64,000 nt of DNA from Sorghum bicolor (taxonomy: Eukaryota; Streptophyta; Magnoliopsida; Poales; Poaceae), in contig NC_012878.2 of NCBI RefSeq assembly GCF_000003195.3, positions 21,218,771-21,282,770 of the forward strand, written 5' to 3'. The notes under the pieces were generated by a model. That model searched no databases, was not told the origin of the DNA, and saw only the letters and a program-made list of their open reading frames with translations. The translations under genes were made by a program, and so were the position numbers. This document shows, piece by piece, positions 33,944 through 45,700 of this stretch; within the stretch, counting starts at the first letter, position 1; each line of letters opens with the position of its first letter.

Positions 33944-34104
33944 TTCTTACTTGCTTGGAAACACGCATGCTAGATCAGTCGCCCGTCTTCTTGTCTTATG
34001 AACCCCACTTCATTGGATTGTGCTTGAAACCATCATTAACAACTAGTAATTCAGTACTTGTTTTAGTTTTTATTGTTGGTTCTTCTATTGCTTGCGGGAC
34101 GAGG

Positions 34105-35328
34105 GTTGACGGTCCTTAAGCATCAATTTTAATCATCATATAAACAAGGAAAAGGACCTATATGCAAGCAACACCTAGAATGAGGGTTTGATCTGATAGA
34201 ATTCCATGAGTTTTGTTGTTTATCTATTTGTGCAGGGGGTTATCAGGAAATATGGAGGCAAGGCCCACACGTTAGGTTTACATAGAGATATTAATGTGTG
34301 TGCCAATTTTTCGGCAACTAGAAGAGTCCAGAAACCACACGAACGAGTGGAAGACCGAGCGGGCCCAGCCATAGGGTGCCCACCCTACCCCCAAGGCGCC
34401 CGCCCTCCTCTGCTGACCAATCAGCACGAGTCTCACGGATTATGCTCCACCGCCTCTGAGGATCAAGGAAAACCGTTCGATCAAGGTCGGTTTGATCCGA
34501 CAGCCCACGTTCATTTGAGAGGGCTATATAAGCAAGGCCCCTGGCCCCTGAAGGAGAGCAATCCCATTATTCATTAGCATATTTTCAGAGAGGATTGAGA
34601 GAGAGAGAGGTTCCTTAGTGTTCCAACCTCCTAGGGCTTAGCATCCAACATGAGATTAGAATTAGTTCTTCTAGATTGAGAGAGATAGAGTGGAGGTCAG
34701 AGGAAGCCCGGCCTGTCGGTGTCTACTCTGAGGTTGTACCTGCGGGATCAAGTCTCCTAACCCGAGGCTTGCTTCTAGGATTCTTTAGTATTTCGACTTC
34801 AAAATTCTAGTAAGTTCTTTGTTTTATTGTTCTTTGGTTTATCAGTTTACTTTAATCTCTTTGCGTAGAGTTTAGAGTAATCATCACTAGTGTAAATGTG
34901 GTGTTTGGGCTAGGATACTCAAAGATATCCCTTGTCTAGCCGGACCATGGTAGTAGCGAGGAACGTGACATTTCCGTAGCTACCTTTGTAGCCAATAATC
35001 CTGTTAGCAGGATCAGTAGGGTTTATATGTGCGGGTTGAACATCCTTTGTGGTGTCTAGATTCCGTAAGCCTCCCCGATAGAACAGTAGATCATCGTTAC
35101 CAAGGTTAGAACGAGGGTGCAGTCGTAATCTTCTCTATACATTGCTCACATCAAATCACAGTGGTTATAGCCTAAAGGTTAGTAGTAATAGATTTGGTTA
35201 GTTAGATGCAGGTTTTCTCTTAGTGGTAAAATATAAATATGATACTCTGGATAACCTCCCGGGTGATGTGCTCACCGATATCCGTGCGCTTGCGGATCAT
35301 TTCCTAATTGCGTTACCAAATATCAACA
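34105..35328 (+). mobile_element. Ath-2 5' LTR
   Basis: About 1224 bases, from (G)GTTGACGGTCC (expected TGTTGACGG, first base mutated) to AAATATCAACA. Homologous to the solo LTR at 5402 and, reversed, to M1 and M2. TATATAA is at 34525-34531, followed by GCAAGGCCCC. A GGGTGCCC / GGCGCCCGCCC block lies at 34374-34405. Confidence 0.85.
34525..34531 (+). promoter_or_regulatory. TATA box of the Ath-2 LTR
   Basis: TATATAA in GGGCTATATAAGCAAGG, same context as 5824-5830. Confidence 0.6.
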
Positions 35329-35336
35329 ATCATTTC

Positions 35337-35354
35337 TGGCACCATTGCTGGGGA
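35337..35354 (+). other. Ath-2 primer-binding site (tRNA-Asp type, mutated)
   Basis: TGGCACCATTGCTGGGGA lies 8 bases after the LTR. It differs at three positions from the intact site of Ath-3 (TGGCGCCGTTGCCGGGGA), which pairs with the 3' end of tRNA-Asp. Confidence 0.7.
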
Positions 35355-35585
35355 GAAAGATGGTTTGCTAAGATAACCTTGAGTCTTGCTACTAGCTTGT
35401 ATCTATACTTTTACTTTTTCTTATTTTTTTATATTATTTAATTTCTTTATTCTTACCTTGTGGAAAACCAAGATTCTAAATCGATTTATCAATTTGCAAA
35501 ACCTTCGGAAGCTGACCTTTTACCATGGGAGTCATCACAGCCTATCCGAACATCCTAGTATAGGTTATGTTCGAGGTTAATTGCC

Positions 35586-36003
35586 ATGATGGAGAAGCTA
35601 TCTTTTTCGGGAAAGGAAGATGAAAACCCTTACCTTCATATTAGAGATTTTGAGCAAACATGCGATTGTCTTCACATTGAAGGCATTTCTGATAAAACTT
35701 TACTTTGGAAGCTTTTTCTTTTTTCTTTAAGGGGAGAAGCTAGACAATGGTATATATAGAAGGTAAGTCAGCAACGAGGTGAATGTGGAGTTTTACGAGC
35801 CATCTTTTGCCTAGATTTTTATTCCCTCGACCGTATCGATGACCTTAGACTCGAAGTTCTATCTTTTAAATAAAAAAAATGAAACTGGGGGAAAATCCTA
35901 AAAACGTTTTTCTGATCTTTTAGAATCTGGTCCAAAACTAAATCTTGAAGACCCTATTCTTCTTTTTAATTTCTTTAGAGGTCTTCAGAAAGATCATAAA
36001 CAA
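35586..36003 (+). pseudogene. Ath-2 gag remnant
   Basis: The ATG pair at 35586-35591 opens MMEKLSFSGKEDENPYLHI. The gag core KTLLWKLFLFSLRGEARQWY follows and a stop comes at about 35757. Further pieces are in other frames up to 36003, where RGSFFRIFTNEARAILD belongs to the next ORF. The match to Ath-3 gag (LRLFPFSLLGKAKQWFY) confirms the family. Confidence 0.75.
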
Positions 36004-37470
36004 ATGCTACATACAATGTCTAGAGGTTCTTTCTTTCGTATCTTTACTAATGAAGCTAGGGCGATCTTAGATATAATCCTAGAAGCTGAGATGGATAATG
36101 CCCTCCATGATCAAACCTATGAAGCCAAAGTAGACACTCTGCCAAATTTTTCACCTACTTCAGCTACCCCAAGTTCGGAGCCACAAAAGGAAGAAATTCC
36201 ACCACCTGATTTCATGTTGGATATAGAATCTGATCTTTTTGCTGATTTTGGAAACATTTCAAACTACCATTCTTTAGACAAACCCCAAAGCGGCCAATCT
36301 AGCATTTGTTTGCCAAATGAATATCAATTGAGAGAACTTATTTCAGTCATGAGTAGCGAATGGTTGAAGGAGTCAGAGCATTCCTCTACAGTGATCTGTT
36401 TGGATACACCTCCTATATCTATACGTTGTGCTTATGATTCCGATCAATTTGATGCTCTCTATAATCCTATTGTGGGGATCAACATCATGTCTGAAGCTTT
36501 TGCACATAAATTATTTGGAAAACTGATTTTAACCCCCACAACAAAGTTCATAAAGGAATCTTCGGGACGATTAGTCCCCAGTCTTGGAATTGTGAATGTC
36601 CTACCCTTTATGGTAGAAGGCTCCATGGTTCATTTGAACTTTTATATCTTTGATACATGGGACTTCGACCTGTTGATAGGACAACCTTTTAGAAGACTCC
36701 TTTATGAAGGTCAAACTGGAAAGCTACATATTTCTTTTGGAAAAGATTTTAAATTTCGTATAACAATTTCTCATTCCTTGAATAATAAAACTGAAACATA
36801 TCTTTTGCCTGATCCTTTGGAAGAGGTAAAGGCTGTGTCTCTAGAGCTTTTAAATGAACTAGATTTAGAAGAAGAAGCCATGTTCTTTATAGAAGAAGAG
36901 GCTGAACCTTCTGAACCTGAACCCTTAGATGAGTTTGTAGAAACACCTAGACCTCCCATAGAGCTTAAAACTTTACCATCCGGTCTTACCTATGCTTTCC
37001 TCAATAATAATCTAGAGTTCCCTATAATCATTAGTGATAAACTCACTCAGGAGCAAACTCTACGATTAATGACCGTTCTAGAAAAACATCACTCAGTCTT
37101 TGGCTACTCACTCCAAGATCTTACAGGAATCATTCCTATGATTTGTACCCATCGCATTCCGATAGATCCTTCTGTTTCACCTTCTCGAGAGCCCCAACGT
37201 AGACTTAATAACACGATGAGGAAAGTAGTTAAAAAGGAAGTTATAAAGCTGCTGCATGTAGGGATTATATATCCTGTGCCGCATAGTGAGTGGGTAAGCC
37301 CAGTTCAAGTTGTGCCTAAGAAGGGTGGCATGACTGTTGTTACAAATGAAAAGAACGAGCTAATTCCGCAACGCACCGTCATAGGATGGTGGATTTGCAT
37401 AGACTATAGAAAATTGAACAAAGCCACGAAAAAGGATCACTTTCCTTTACCTTTTATAGATGAGTACTAG
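36004..37470 (+). pseudogene. Ath-2 gag end, protease and RT start (488 codons)
   Basis: The start is a LHTM segment in the gag C-terminus, not a real initiator. From about residue 140 comes a protease-like domain: YNPIVGINIMSEAFA stands where the catalytic Asp motif should be, with Asn in place of Asp, and DFDLLIGQPFRRLL is the second conserved strand. An acidic linker (residues 275-320) leads to RT: HRIPIDPSVSPSREPQRRL, VSPVQVVPKKGG and WICIDYRKLNKATKKDHFPLPF. A TAG at 37468-37470 follows FIDEY, where RT normally continues. The frame is long but the protease is probably inactive. Confidence 0.8.
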
Positions 37471-38111
37471 AGCGGTTAGCAAACCACTCGTTCTTCTATT
37501 TCTTAGATGGATATTCAGGGTACCACCAGATCCCGATCCATCCCGATGATCAAAGCAAAACCACTTTTACATGGCCTTATGGAACGTATACTTACCGTAG
37601 AATGTCTTTTGGGTTATGTAATGCACCAGCTTCTTTTCAAAGATGCATGATGTCTATATTTTCTGATAAGAGAAGATATTATGGAAGTTTTTATGGATAA
37701 TTTCTCTGTATATGGAAAAACTTTTGATAGTTGTCTTGAAAACTTAGACAAGGTTTTGCAAAGATGTGAAGAAAAGCACTTAGTACTTAATTGGGAAAAT
37801 GTCATTTTATGGTTAGGGAAGGAGTAGTGCTGGGACACCTAGTGTCTGAAAGAGGTATTGAGGTAGACAAAGCTAAAATTGAAGTAATTGAACAACTACC
37901 TCGACCTGTGAATGTAAAAGGAATTCGAAGCTTTCTGGGCCATGCTGGTTTTTATCACACATTCATAAAAGATTTTTCATTTATTGCTAGACCACTTACT
38001 CTTTTGCTAGCCAAGGATGCTCCTTTCGAATTTTATGATGCATGTTTAACAGCTTTTGAATTATTGAAAAAATCACTCATCTCTGCACCAATCATTCAAC
38101 CCCCTGATTAG
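37471..38111 (+). pseudogene. Ath-2 reverse transcriptase, second part
   Basis: FLDGYSGYHQIPIHPDDQSK and RRMSFGLCNAPASFQRCM are in one frame to about 37665. After a shift, VFMDNFSVYGKTF replaces the usual FMDD, so the second catalytic Asp is Asn. A further shift precedes the open piece 37791-38111 with GIEVDKAKIEVIEQLP and GIRSFLGHAGFYHTFIKDF (thumb). Not functional. Confidence 0.8.
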
Positions 38112-38570
38112 TCATTGCCTTTTAAAATTATGTGTGATGCTAGTGATTATGCTGTGGGGGCAGTTTTTGGGACAAACTAAAGATAAGAAGCATCATGCAA
38201 TTGCTTACGCCAGTAAAACTTTGACAGGAGCTTAGCTTAATTATGCAACCATTGAAAAAGGGCTCTTGGCTGTTGTCATTGCCATTGATAAATTTAGATC
38301 TTATTTAGTTGGAGCTAAAATAATTGTTTACACTGATCATGCTGCACTGAAATATCTGCTCACTAAAAAAGATGCTAAACCTCGCTTAATTAGATGGATC
38401 TTATTACTCCAAGAATTTGACTTAGAAATAAAAGATAAAAAGGGAGTAGAAAATTTTGTTGCTGATCACTTGTCTAGAATGCACTTTAAGAATCCACAGG
38501 AACCACCCATCAATGATTCACTCCGAGATGACATGCTCTATGAATCAATAGGTCTGACCCCTGGTATGCA
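38112..38570 (+). pseudogene. Ath-2 RNase H
   Basis: After a [20 protein letters not shown] gives the first Asp, a shift follows, and [17 protein letters not shown] carries Gly where the catalytic Glu (EKEL) is expected. [19 protein letters not shown] keeps the third Asp. [10 protein letters not shown] ends the domain. It aligns almost word for word with 9084-9440 of Ath-1. Confidence 0.8.
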
Positions 38571-39843
38571 GATATTGTTAATTTTATTGTTTCAGGTTAT
38601 GTACCACCAGGAGCGAACAAGAAGAAGATTATTCAAGAAAGTCGTTCACACATATGGGATGAGCCATACCTCTTCTGAGTATGCTCTGATGGCTTACTCA
38701 GAAAATGTGTGACCACTGAGGAAGGATGGAAGATCATCGATAGATGCCATTCATCACCATACGGAGGTCATTATGGAGCATTCCGTACACATTCAAAGAT
38801 CTACCAGTGTGGATTCTACTAGCCTACAATGTATGAAGACACGAAGCAATATATCAGAAGATGTGGGCCATGTCAAAGGCACAGAAACATAAATACAAGA
38901 GATGCTATGCCACTCATCAACAACCTTCAGATTGAGCTATTTGATTTCTGGGGATAGACTACATGGGTCCATTTCCTCCATCAAAGAAGTGTGAGTTCAT
39001 CTTGGTGGCAGTTGACTACGTCTCCAAGTGGGTAGATGCAGCACCTTGCAAGCATGCCGACAACATAAGTTCAAAGAGGTTGTTTGAAGAAATCATATTT
39101 TCAAGATTTGGAGTCCCTAGAGTAGTGATAAGTGATGGAGGAGCACACTTCATAGACAAACGCTTCGAGCACTATCTATCAAGACATGGAATCCGTCACA
39201 ACGTCGCTACCCCCTATCATCCTCAGACAAGTGGCCAAGCAGAGACATCCAACAAGCAAATCAAGAACATTCTTCAGAAGACAGTAAATGAGATGGGAAC
39301 GGCATGGAAGGACAAGTTACCCGATGCACTATGGGCATATCGGACAACATACAAGACCCCAATTGGGATGCCTCCATACCAATTGGTGTACGGGAAGACT
39401 TGCCACCTACCTGTTGAACTACAGTTCAAACACACTGGGCCATAAGGAGATGGAATATGGACCTAGATGTTGCTGGAGATCATAGAGGAATGCAATTATT
39501 GGAATTGGAAGAATGGCGAGAGAAAGCATATCACAATTCAAAGACCTACAAAGATAGAGTCAAAAGATGGCACGACAACAGAATCAAGAAGGAGTTCTCA
39601 CCCGGAGATAAGGTATTACTTTTTAATTCCAGGGTGAAGCTTTTCGGGCATGGAAAACTCTGGAGTAAATGGGAAGGACCATATAAGGTAATCAATTCAT
39701 CATCCCACGGAGCGATCACACTTCAAAACGACGAAGGTACGTTATTCAAGGTAAATGGTCAACGTCTTAAATTATTTTTAGAACCCAATAAAGAATTAGA
39801 GGAAATAGATGTGATCCATTTTTACCTTCCGATGGAGAATTAG
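38571..39843 (+). pseudogene. Ath-2 integrase
   Basis: The zinc region (about 38740-38890) is in several frames: a HSSPYGGHYG-like stretch, then CGPCQRHRN. The core, 38963-39445, reads [33 protein letters not shown] (second Asp) and [17 protein letters not shown] (Glu). Stops at about 38956 and 39443 flank it. The C-terminal domain (39457-39843) has GDKVLLFNSRVKLFGHGKL, KWEGPYKVI and FKVNGQRLKLFLE and ends at 39841-39843. The core D-D-E positions look preserved. Confidence 0.85.
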
Positions 39844-40391
39844 AGCCCGACCTTTTTAATCTGACATTTTTGGGCCATGTATATATTTTTCGAGACAATT
39901 ATACTTCTAGAAACACGCACGAGCAAGCGGGCACGTAGAGGAGGCAGGCCCAGGGCAGGCGCCCTAGAGATGAGGGCGGGTGCCCTGCCCCTGGCTCCCC
40001 TCACCGCCGACTTTTTCCGTTACGATAATCTCGCCCATGTCTATCCAAAAAACCCTACGGATGGATTGTTACGCAAGTATGGCGGCGGGATTAACCCATG
40101 GAAATCCCTAGAGGCACTTTTTGACCCCTATATAAACAGACCCCTGACGTTAGCTTTCAACACCAATTCATTCAATCATTCTTTCCTTCCTCAATTAGAG
40201 CTTGCTTAGTCCCTCGCTGCTCGAATGGTCGACGAGTTCAACCTCGACTAGGAGATCATTCCCTAGGTCCCAGCCAACACAAAGCGACAGCTAGGAGCCA
40301 TGCCATCACGCCAACGCAGCTCCACCCAATCCTACTATGCCCAACTAGTTCTCACTGCGCCGCCATCGTCAAGGTGCCAGCCGGCACAAGG
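39844..40391 (+). other. Ath-2 post-pol region with internal TATA box
   Basis: No complete gene. A pair of GGCGCCC / GGGTGCCC boxes is at about 39957-39990. TATATAAA at 40129-40136 is followed after ~90 bases by an ATG at 40225 (MVDEFNLD then stop). The layout, TATA plus leader plus ATG after integrase, suggests a separate promoter for the post-pol gene that Tek-2 has displaced. Confidence 0.5.
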
Positions 40392-43300
40392 TGTAACAGA
40401 ACCGCCCAAATTATAAGAGATTAAGCCTAATAGTGACCACTTGCATAGTCAAACCATCGAGCTTAAGCCTATATAATCCCGGTAGTCCGTGAAATCTCGA
40501 AGGATTTCAAACCACATGTCGTACATACAGCCAAGATCGTAATAAGTTCAGTGGTTACCATCCATAGTTACATCCAGTTTCGAAAACATTCATACGATAC
40601 ATCGGAGTGCTTAAAGTTATTACAAGCCAAGTTCATAAGTAGCGGAAGCTTCATAGTTCGAAAATAACACACACATACTTAGTCTGATACAGTGCCATAA
40701 TTCAGTCATTCCCACAAAAGCAAAAGAAGAGACGGAGTGACCATCGCCCTTGGTCTACTCATCGCCCATAGCTGGGTACAGGCAGAGGATGCAATAACCA
40801 TAGTACATTTGACCATCTACAAAACAACATGGGAATAGAACCCTGAGTACGAGAACGTACTCAGCTAGACTTACCCGTCATAAACTAAAAAAATAAAGAC
40901 TCATCAAGGATCATGAAGGCTATATAGTGGGGTAGCTGACAACCTTTTTGCATAAAAGCACTCTTCTGTTAACCAAAATTCTATAGAGGTCCTCCTTCTT
41001 TTAACTAGCTCAAGTTGAAGTATCATTACCTATTCTCTAGGTTTGCACCTGTACTATTACAAGCAAGTATAGTAATATGATGGTACCTCATCATAGCATT
41101 CATGCAACCACTTATCATTATAACCCAAGTGTTCCATAGTCCTTACTACGAGGACGAAGCTCATGTCAAGTGCTCACTATCCAGGAGCGATGGCGATTCG
41201 AATCGATTTCTAACCAGCTGGCGAGTTTATTCCCCACACAAACCACACTCACTGATCAAGTGAGCTACAGATCACCGTATTGCACTATCCAGGACCAATT
41301 CGCGGGTTCGACAGGCACCGCCCATACCTGAGGACCGTTCCGGCGACCGAGGTATCCAAGGTATACAAAGGTTGCACGTCGCGCCCTCGTCGTTCTCCTC
41401 AACCATCACCAATACAGCACGTACATCGAGCTGATTCCCGGCCCGGATAGTGCTCAGGCTTCGCGGTCGGAACAACTTATCCTTCCAGCTAAATGTGGGG
41501 CATGCGTTCAAATGACAAGAGGGCCGTCAACGATCAGTCCTTAATCGACACAGGCAGGGGCACTACAGTCAACCCACCATAAGACCGTGCCCGGTCTCAA
41601 ATTTCCATTCCACACTTGGTTATCCTTTCCCAAAGCAATCACTGCTTAAATCAAGCAGGTATCCACCTATAACTCGCAGGTGACAGGAAATCACCCGACT
41701 TCTACCGGACTAAGCAAGCTAAGCATAGACTCCGTGCCTATCTACATGGGACAAGGTAGATAAACGAGTAGGGATAGCAAGGAGTACATATGCATCAACG
41801 GTATCAAGCAATTCCTATCACTTAAATGCAACATAGTAGAACAAGCATAATATATACTGTAAGTTAGCGAGAATAGGGAGACTTAGAATGCTCCGGGGCT
41901 TGCCTTTCTCAAACGTGCTGGGTCTGTGATCCGGACACTCCTGCAGTTCTTCTCCGGGTTCCGGTGCTCCCAGAGGTTCCTGCTCCTGGGTCTTCTTTGG
42001 CTCCTCGGGTCCCACTTCGTTCTCCTGCGAGCCTGTATGATGCATGTGTGCTCATGAGTGGAGTGCGAGATGCCCGAGTGGATGTTTGTATGAGAAAGTA
42101 CCAAATGACCATGACATAATGCATAGGTGATTTAATTGGTCATGCTCTTTACAAGGTAGTCAACATCATCCAAGAACATGTAATTACACTAAGCATCCAT
42201 TTCCTTCTTTCCTACAGAATTATTTTCAAGTGTAACCAGCAACTCACAAGATACTTCAAAGATACACCAAACCCCTTTTATTCTACTTAATCTACATATA
42301 ACAATTCATAATTTCTTTATTCATTTCTAGGCCCATCAAAATAGCATGTGGTTATGTTTATCAATAAATTCCACAAAAATTACAGGAGACTACCAGTCAA
42401 GCATAAAGTCCACTATGAATTTTTCATAATTTTTGGATACTTATTTTGAGCTACAAAAATCACAAGATTAATTAATAAAGGCAAGTACCATTACTCTACT
42501 GTGGTATATGTGTCAAACAGCAGATTTCATATTTTTATAATTTGCCTAATGTCATAAGAAATACCCACAAAAATTTCCAGATTAATTGCATGATGCAATT
42601 ATTTATTAAAAATCATAAACCACTGCCATGCAAGCATTTAAATCATCATAAATTCATTTACTCAGCAAATAATGTGTAGCAACATTTTCCTAGTGATTAA
42701 ACATACATGCAGAGCCAAGAAAACAAGTTTCACATTTTTCCGAGTCATATTTTAATTACTATGCATTTTCCAAATTCAGCAAAAACATGGATTAAATATA
42801 TTTGTACCGAAAAGTTACTCAAACATGACATGCAATTACATCAAACCGTAGATCTGAGAATAGAGAGCATACCAAAATTTATTTCACCTGATTTGGAACT
42901 GTAGAACTCAAGATATGGATTTTACAAGTTTTAAATCAATTTCTGAAAAATCTTTATTTAAGAAAACCGACGGAAAACGCTAGATTCACCCGGATCCACA
43001 CCGGCACAGGCGCGGACAGGTGGGATCCAGGGGTCGAGGCCCCACAGGTCAGCCATGCAGAGCTCCGGCCAACTTCGGTCGGCCGGCTTTCGCCGACGGC
43101 GAGGTCTCCGGCCACGAGGTGAGCATCAGCGTGCTCCCCGCAGCGAGGCGCATCCAGGGGTACCCTCAGATTGGCCGGAGGATGACCGGAACACCTCCGA
43201 CGAGCGTGCATGACGGCGCTGCTCGCCGTGGCTAGGCCGCTCCGGTGTGGTAGAGCGCGCGCAAAAGGTCCTCCGAGCTTCCCCATCGAGCTACGGACCT

Positions 43301-44315
43301 AACGCGCTAAAGAGCGAGCGAAACTAGGCAGGATATCGCAGGATCCGCCGCGGTGGAGCACTCCGGTGAGGTCGGAGCAACCCCGGCGAGCGATTCACGG
43401 TGCACGGCTGCTTCTCACCTCGGTAGAGCGTACGCAGGGGCTTACCGCGGCGACGGCGAGTGCGCTGGTGCTCTTGGCGTCGAGGTTAGAGCTCTGGTGC
43501 GACCGGCGGCGACCGGCGGAGCTTTCTCCGGCAATGGCACGGGTGGAGCTGCTGCTGCTGCTGCTGTTGCGCGTGCGCGGGGAGGAAGAAGAGAGAGGGG
43601 GAGGCAGGCGACAGAATGGAGGGAGTGGTCTGGGGGCGCGGGGCGGCGTCCCGACCAGGGGGGTGGAGGTGGCCGGCCGCGGCGCGTCCAACGCCGGCGT
43701 ACGGCCGCCACGTGGCCGGCGCCGGGTGGAGCGAGGCGGGCGCCGCGTGGGCGGGAGAGAGGGGAGGGGGAGCGGGCCGCGCTGTCTAGCTAGGCCGAAA
43801 GGGAGGCGGGTCGGCCCAGCAGCGCCTGTCCCCTTTCCCTTTTTTTTGAATTTCTTTTCTCAAATTCTTTCTAAATTCATTTGGACTATTTAGAAATCAT
43901 TTTCACCCTTTTCCCCCAAATGCAAAGTTGTTCCAAAACAAAAATCTTACAACTTTGTTTTAATAAGCAAGACCAAATTCCAAATAGAATTTGACTTACA
44001 GATTAAAACTAACTCTAGGTTTTCAAATAAATTCATTTTGGGGATTTTTGTATAAATACCATTTCTCAAATTCTGTGGCTCCAAAAATTGCACAAAAATA
44101 TTCTTAAATCTTCTTACACACCATTCAACCTAGTTTGAATATTTCACAATTTTAGAAGCAAGCATCATATTTTTAACACATTTAAATCACATGGAATAAA
44201 GTACATAAAATCATATTTTAGATGGATGACATGCTTATGTGATGCTATGCTTGATGAGAATGCTTATGAATGCTTTGGTAAGACTAAGTGCATGCATAAC
44301 ACCTAGGGTGTGACA
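40392..44315 (-). mobile_element. Tek-2 3' LTR
   Basis: 3924 bases between TGTAACAGAACCGCCC and GGGTGTGACA (the family end is TGTTACA; one base changed). The GC-rich island is at about 42950-43850. The pol frame of the element runs about 10 codons into this LTR (see findings). Confidence 0.9.
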
Positions 44316-45700
44316 GCCCTTCCCCCTTAGGGAAATCTCGTCCCGAGATTTGGGTTACTAACCATTTCTTATGAAACTTGGGATAAACTGTTTTTAGATA
44401 ATCCTCGGTTTCCCAGGTGGCATCCCTATCGTCATGATGACTCCATACCACCTTGTATGTTTTGACAACTCTGTTTCGGGTTACTCGCTCCTTGGTATCC
44501 ACGATTCCCACTGGCTGCTCTTTATACTCCAAGTCTGCTTTTATTTTGATCCCTCGGGGTTCAATTCTTTGCTCAGGCACTTTCAAACATTTCCGTAGTT
44601 GCGACACATGGAAAACTGGAAAGATCGAGCTCATCTCTTCAGGTAGCTGAATCTTATAGGCCACTGGGCCTTTCCTCTCTAGCACTTGGTACGGTCCCAC
44701 ATATCTGGGTGCAAGCTTGTTTCGAACTCGGAAACGTTGAACTTTCTTCATTGGCGTAACCTTGAGGTACACATAGTCACCTATGTTGAATTCAAGTGGC
44801 CTTCTTCTCTTATCAGCATAACTCTTTTGTCGTGATTGTGCCGCTTGCATATGTTGCTGTATAATCTGCACCTTTTTCTCGGCATCATTCACAAAGTCGA
44901 TACCATAGTATCTCCTTTCACCAGGTTCCACCCAGTTTAACGGAGTTCGACATCTCCGCCCATACAAAGCTTCGAACGGGGCCATCTTGATGCTCTCTTG
45001 ATAACTATTATTGTATGAGAATTCAGCCAGAGGTAACCATGATTCCCACGATCCCCTGGATGATAGCACACAGGCCCTAGCATATCTTCTAACACTTGAT
45101 TTAACCTTTCAGTTTGACCCGAGGTCTGGGGATGATACGCCGTGCTTCATATCAGACTGGTCCCCAAACTCTTATGCATTCACTCCCAGAAGTGAGCGGT
45201 GAACTGTGGTCCTCTATCTGATATGATGGTCTTGGGAATACCATGCAACTTGACAATCTCAGCCATATATATATCAGCATACTCAGGAGGTCTGTATGTG
45301 TTCTTAACTAGAATGAAATGAGCCGACTTGGTCAATCGATCTACGATTACCCAAATCGAGTCATTCCCTTTCCTCGTTGCTGGTAAACCTATGATAAAGT
45401 CTATACTGACCTCTTCCCATTTCCACTCTGGAACTGATAACGGTTGCAACAGACCTGCAGGTTTCATATGTATAGCCTTGACTCTGCAACACGTGTCGCA
45501 ACGGGTTACATATGCGGCTATTTCTTTCTTCATCTTGGTCCACCAAAAGTGGGGTCTTAGGTCTTGATACATTTTACTACTGCCAGGATGAATAGAAAGC
45601 TTAGAGAGATGGGCTTCATCCATGATGCGATTCTTCAATTCACGATCTTTCGGGACTACTAACCGATGTTGAGACCACAGTACCCCTTTCTCATCGACTC
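44284..45700 (-). pseudogene. Tek-2 integrase with chromodomain-like tail
   Basis: The zinc region [18 protein letters not shown] with CDTCCRVKA lies at about 45620-45470. The core carries SIDFIIGLP (Asp) and [15 protein letters not shown] (Asp). A break at 45070-45180 with stops removes the clean frame around the Glu helix. The C-terminal piece (45069-44284) is open: GERRYYGIDFVNDAEKKVQ, FNIGDYVYLKVTPMK, FPVFHVSQLRKCLKVPEQR and then VVKTYKVVWSHHDDRDATWE, a chromodomain-like tail. The frame ends at 44284, inside the 3' LTR. One damaged stretch separates it from function. Confidence 0.85.
44316..44351 (-). other. Tek-2 polypurine tract and adjacent hairpin
   Basis: Minus strand CTAAGGGGGAAGGGC abuts the LTR. 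The hairpin AAATCTCG-TCC-CGAGATTT is at 44333-44351, as in Tek-1. Confidence 0.75.

Larger units (their letters stand above)
31860..34104 (+). mobile_element. Gyp-R: remnant of an older Ty3/Gypsy pol
   Basis: Only the integrase end and its 3' flank survive, with many stops. Two tandem copies of the last part are present (32062-33004 and 33005-33943). From 33944 to 34104 I see no recognisable coding. Ath-2 begins next to it. Lineage is uncertain; the integrase style (WEECFPHIKFAY, DLLWVHL) is that of grass chromoviruses or related Gypsy elements. Confidence 0.65.
34105..40391 (+). mobile_element. Ath-2: Athila-lineage element, 5' part (cut by Tek-2)
   Basis: 5' LTR, tRNA-Asp-type primer-binding site, gag remnant, protease-RT ORF, RNase H, integrase and a post-pol stretch. 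At 40392 it is broken by Tek-2; the rest would lie beyond the right LTR of Tek-2, outside the window. RNase H and integrase closely match Ath-1. Its LTR belongs to a different subfamily from Ath-1 and Ath-3. Confidence 0.85.

Noticed and set aside
36004..36020. ATG at the start of the 488-codon Ath-2 frame as a real start
   Set aside because: The preceding sequence is gag in other frames, and the first residues align inside gag; the frame begins where a shift occurred.
43353..43893. Overlapping 146- and 175-codon frames, and similar ones at 17394-17810 and 28909-29366
   Set aside because: They lie in the GC-rich island of Tek LTRs, where stops are rare on both strands. They are rich in Arg, Gly and Ala and not conserved between copies.
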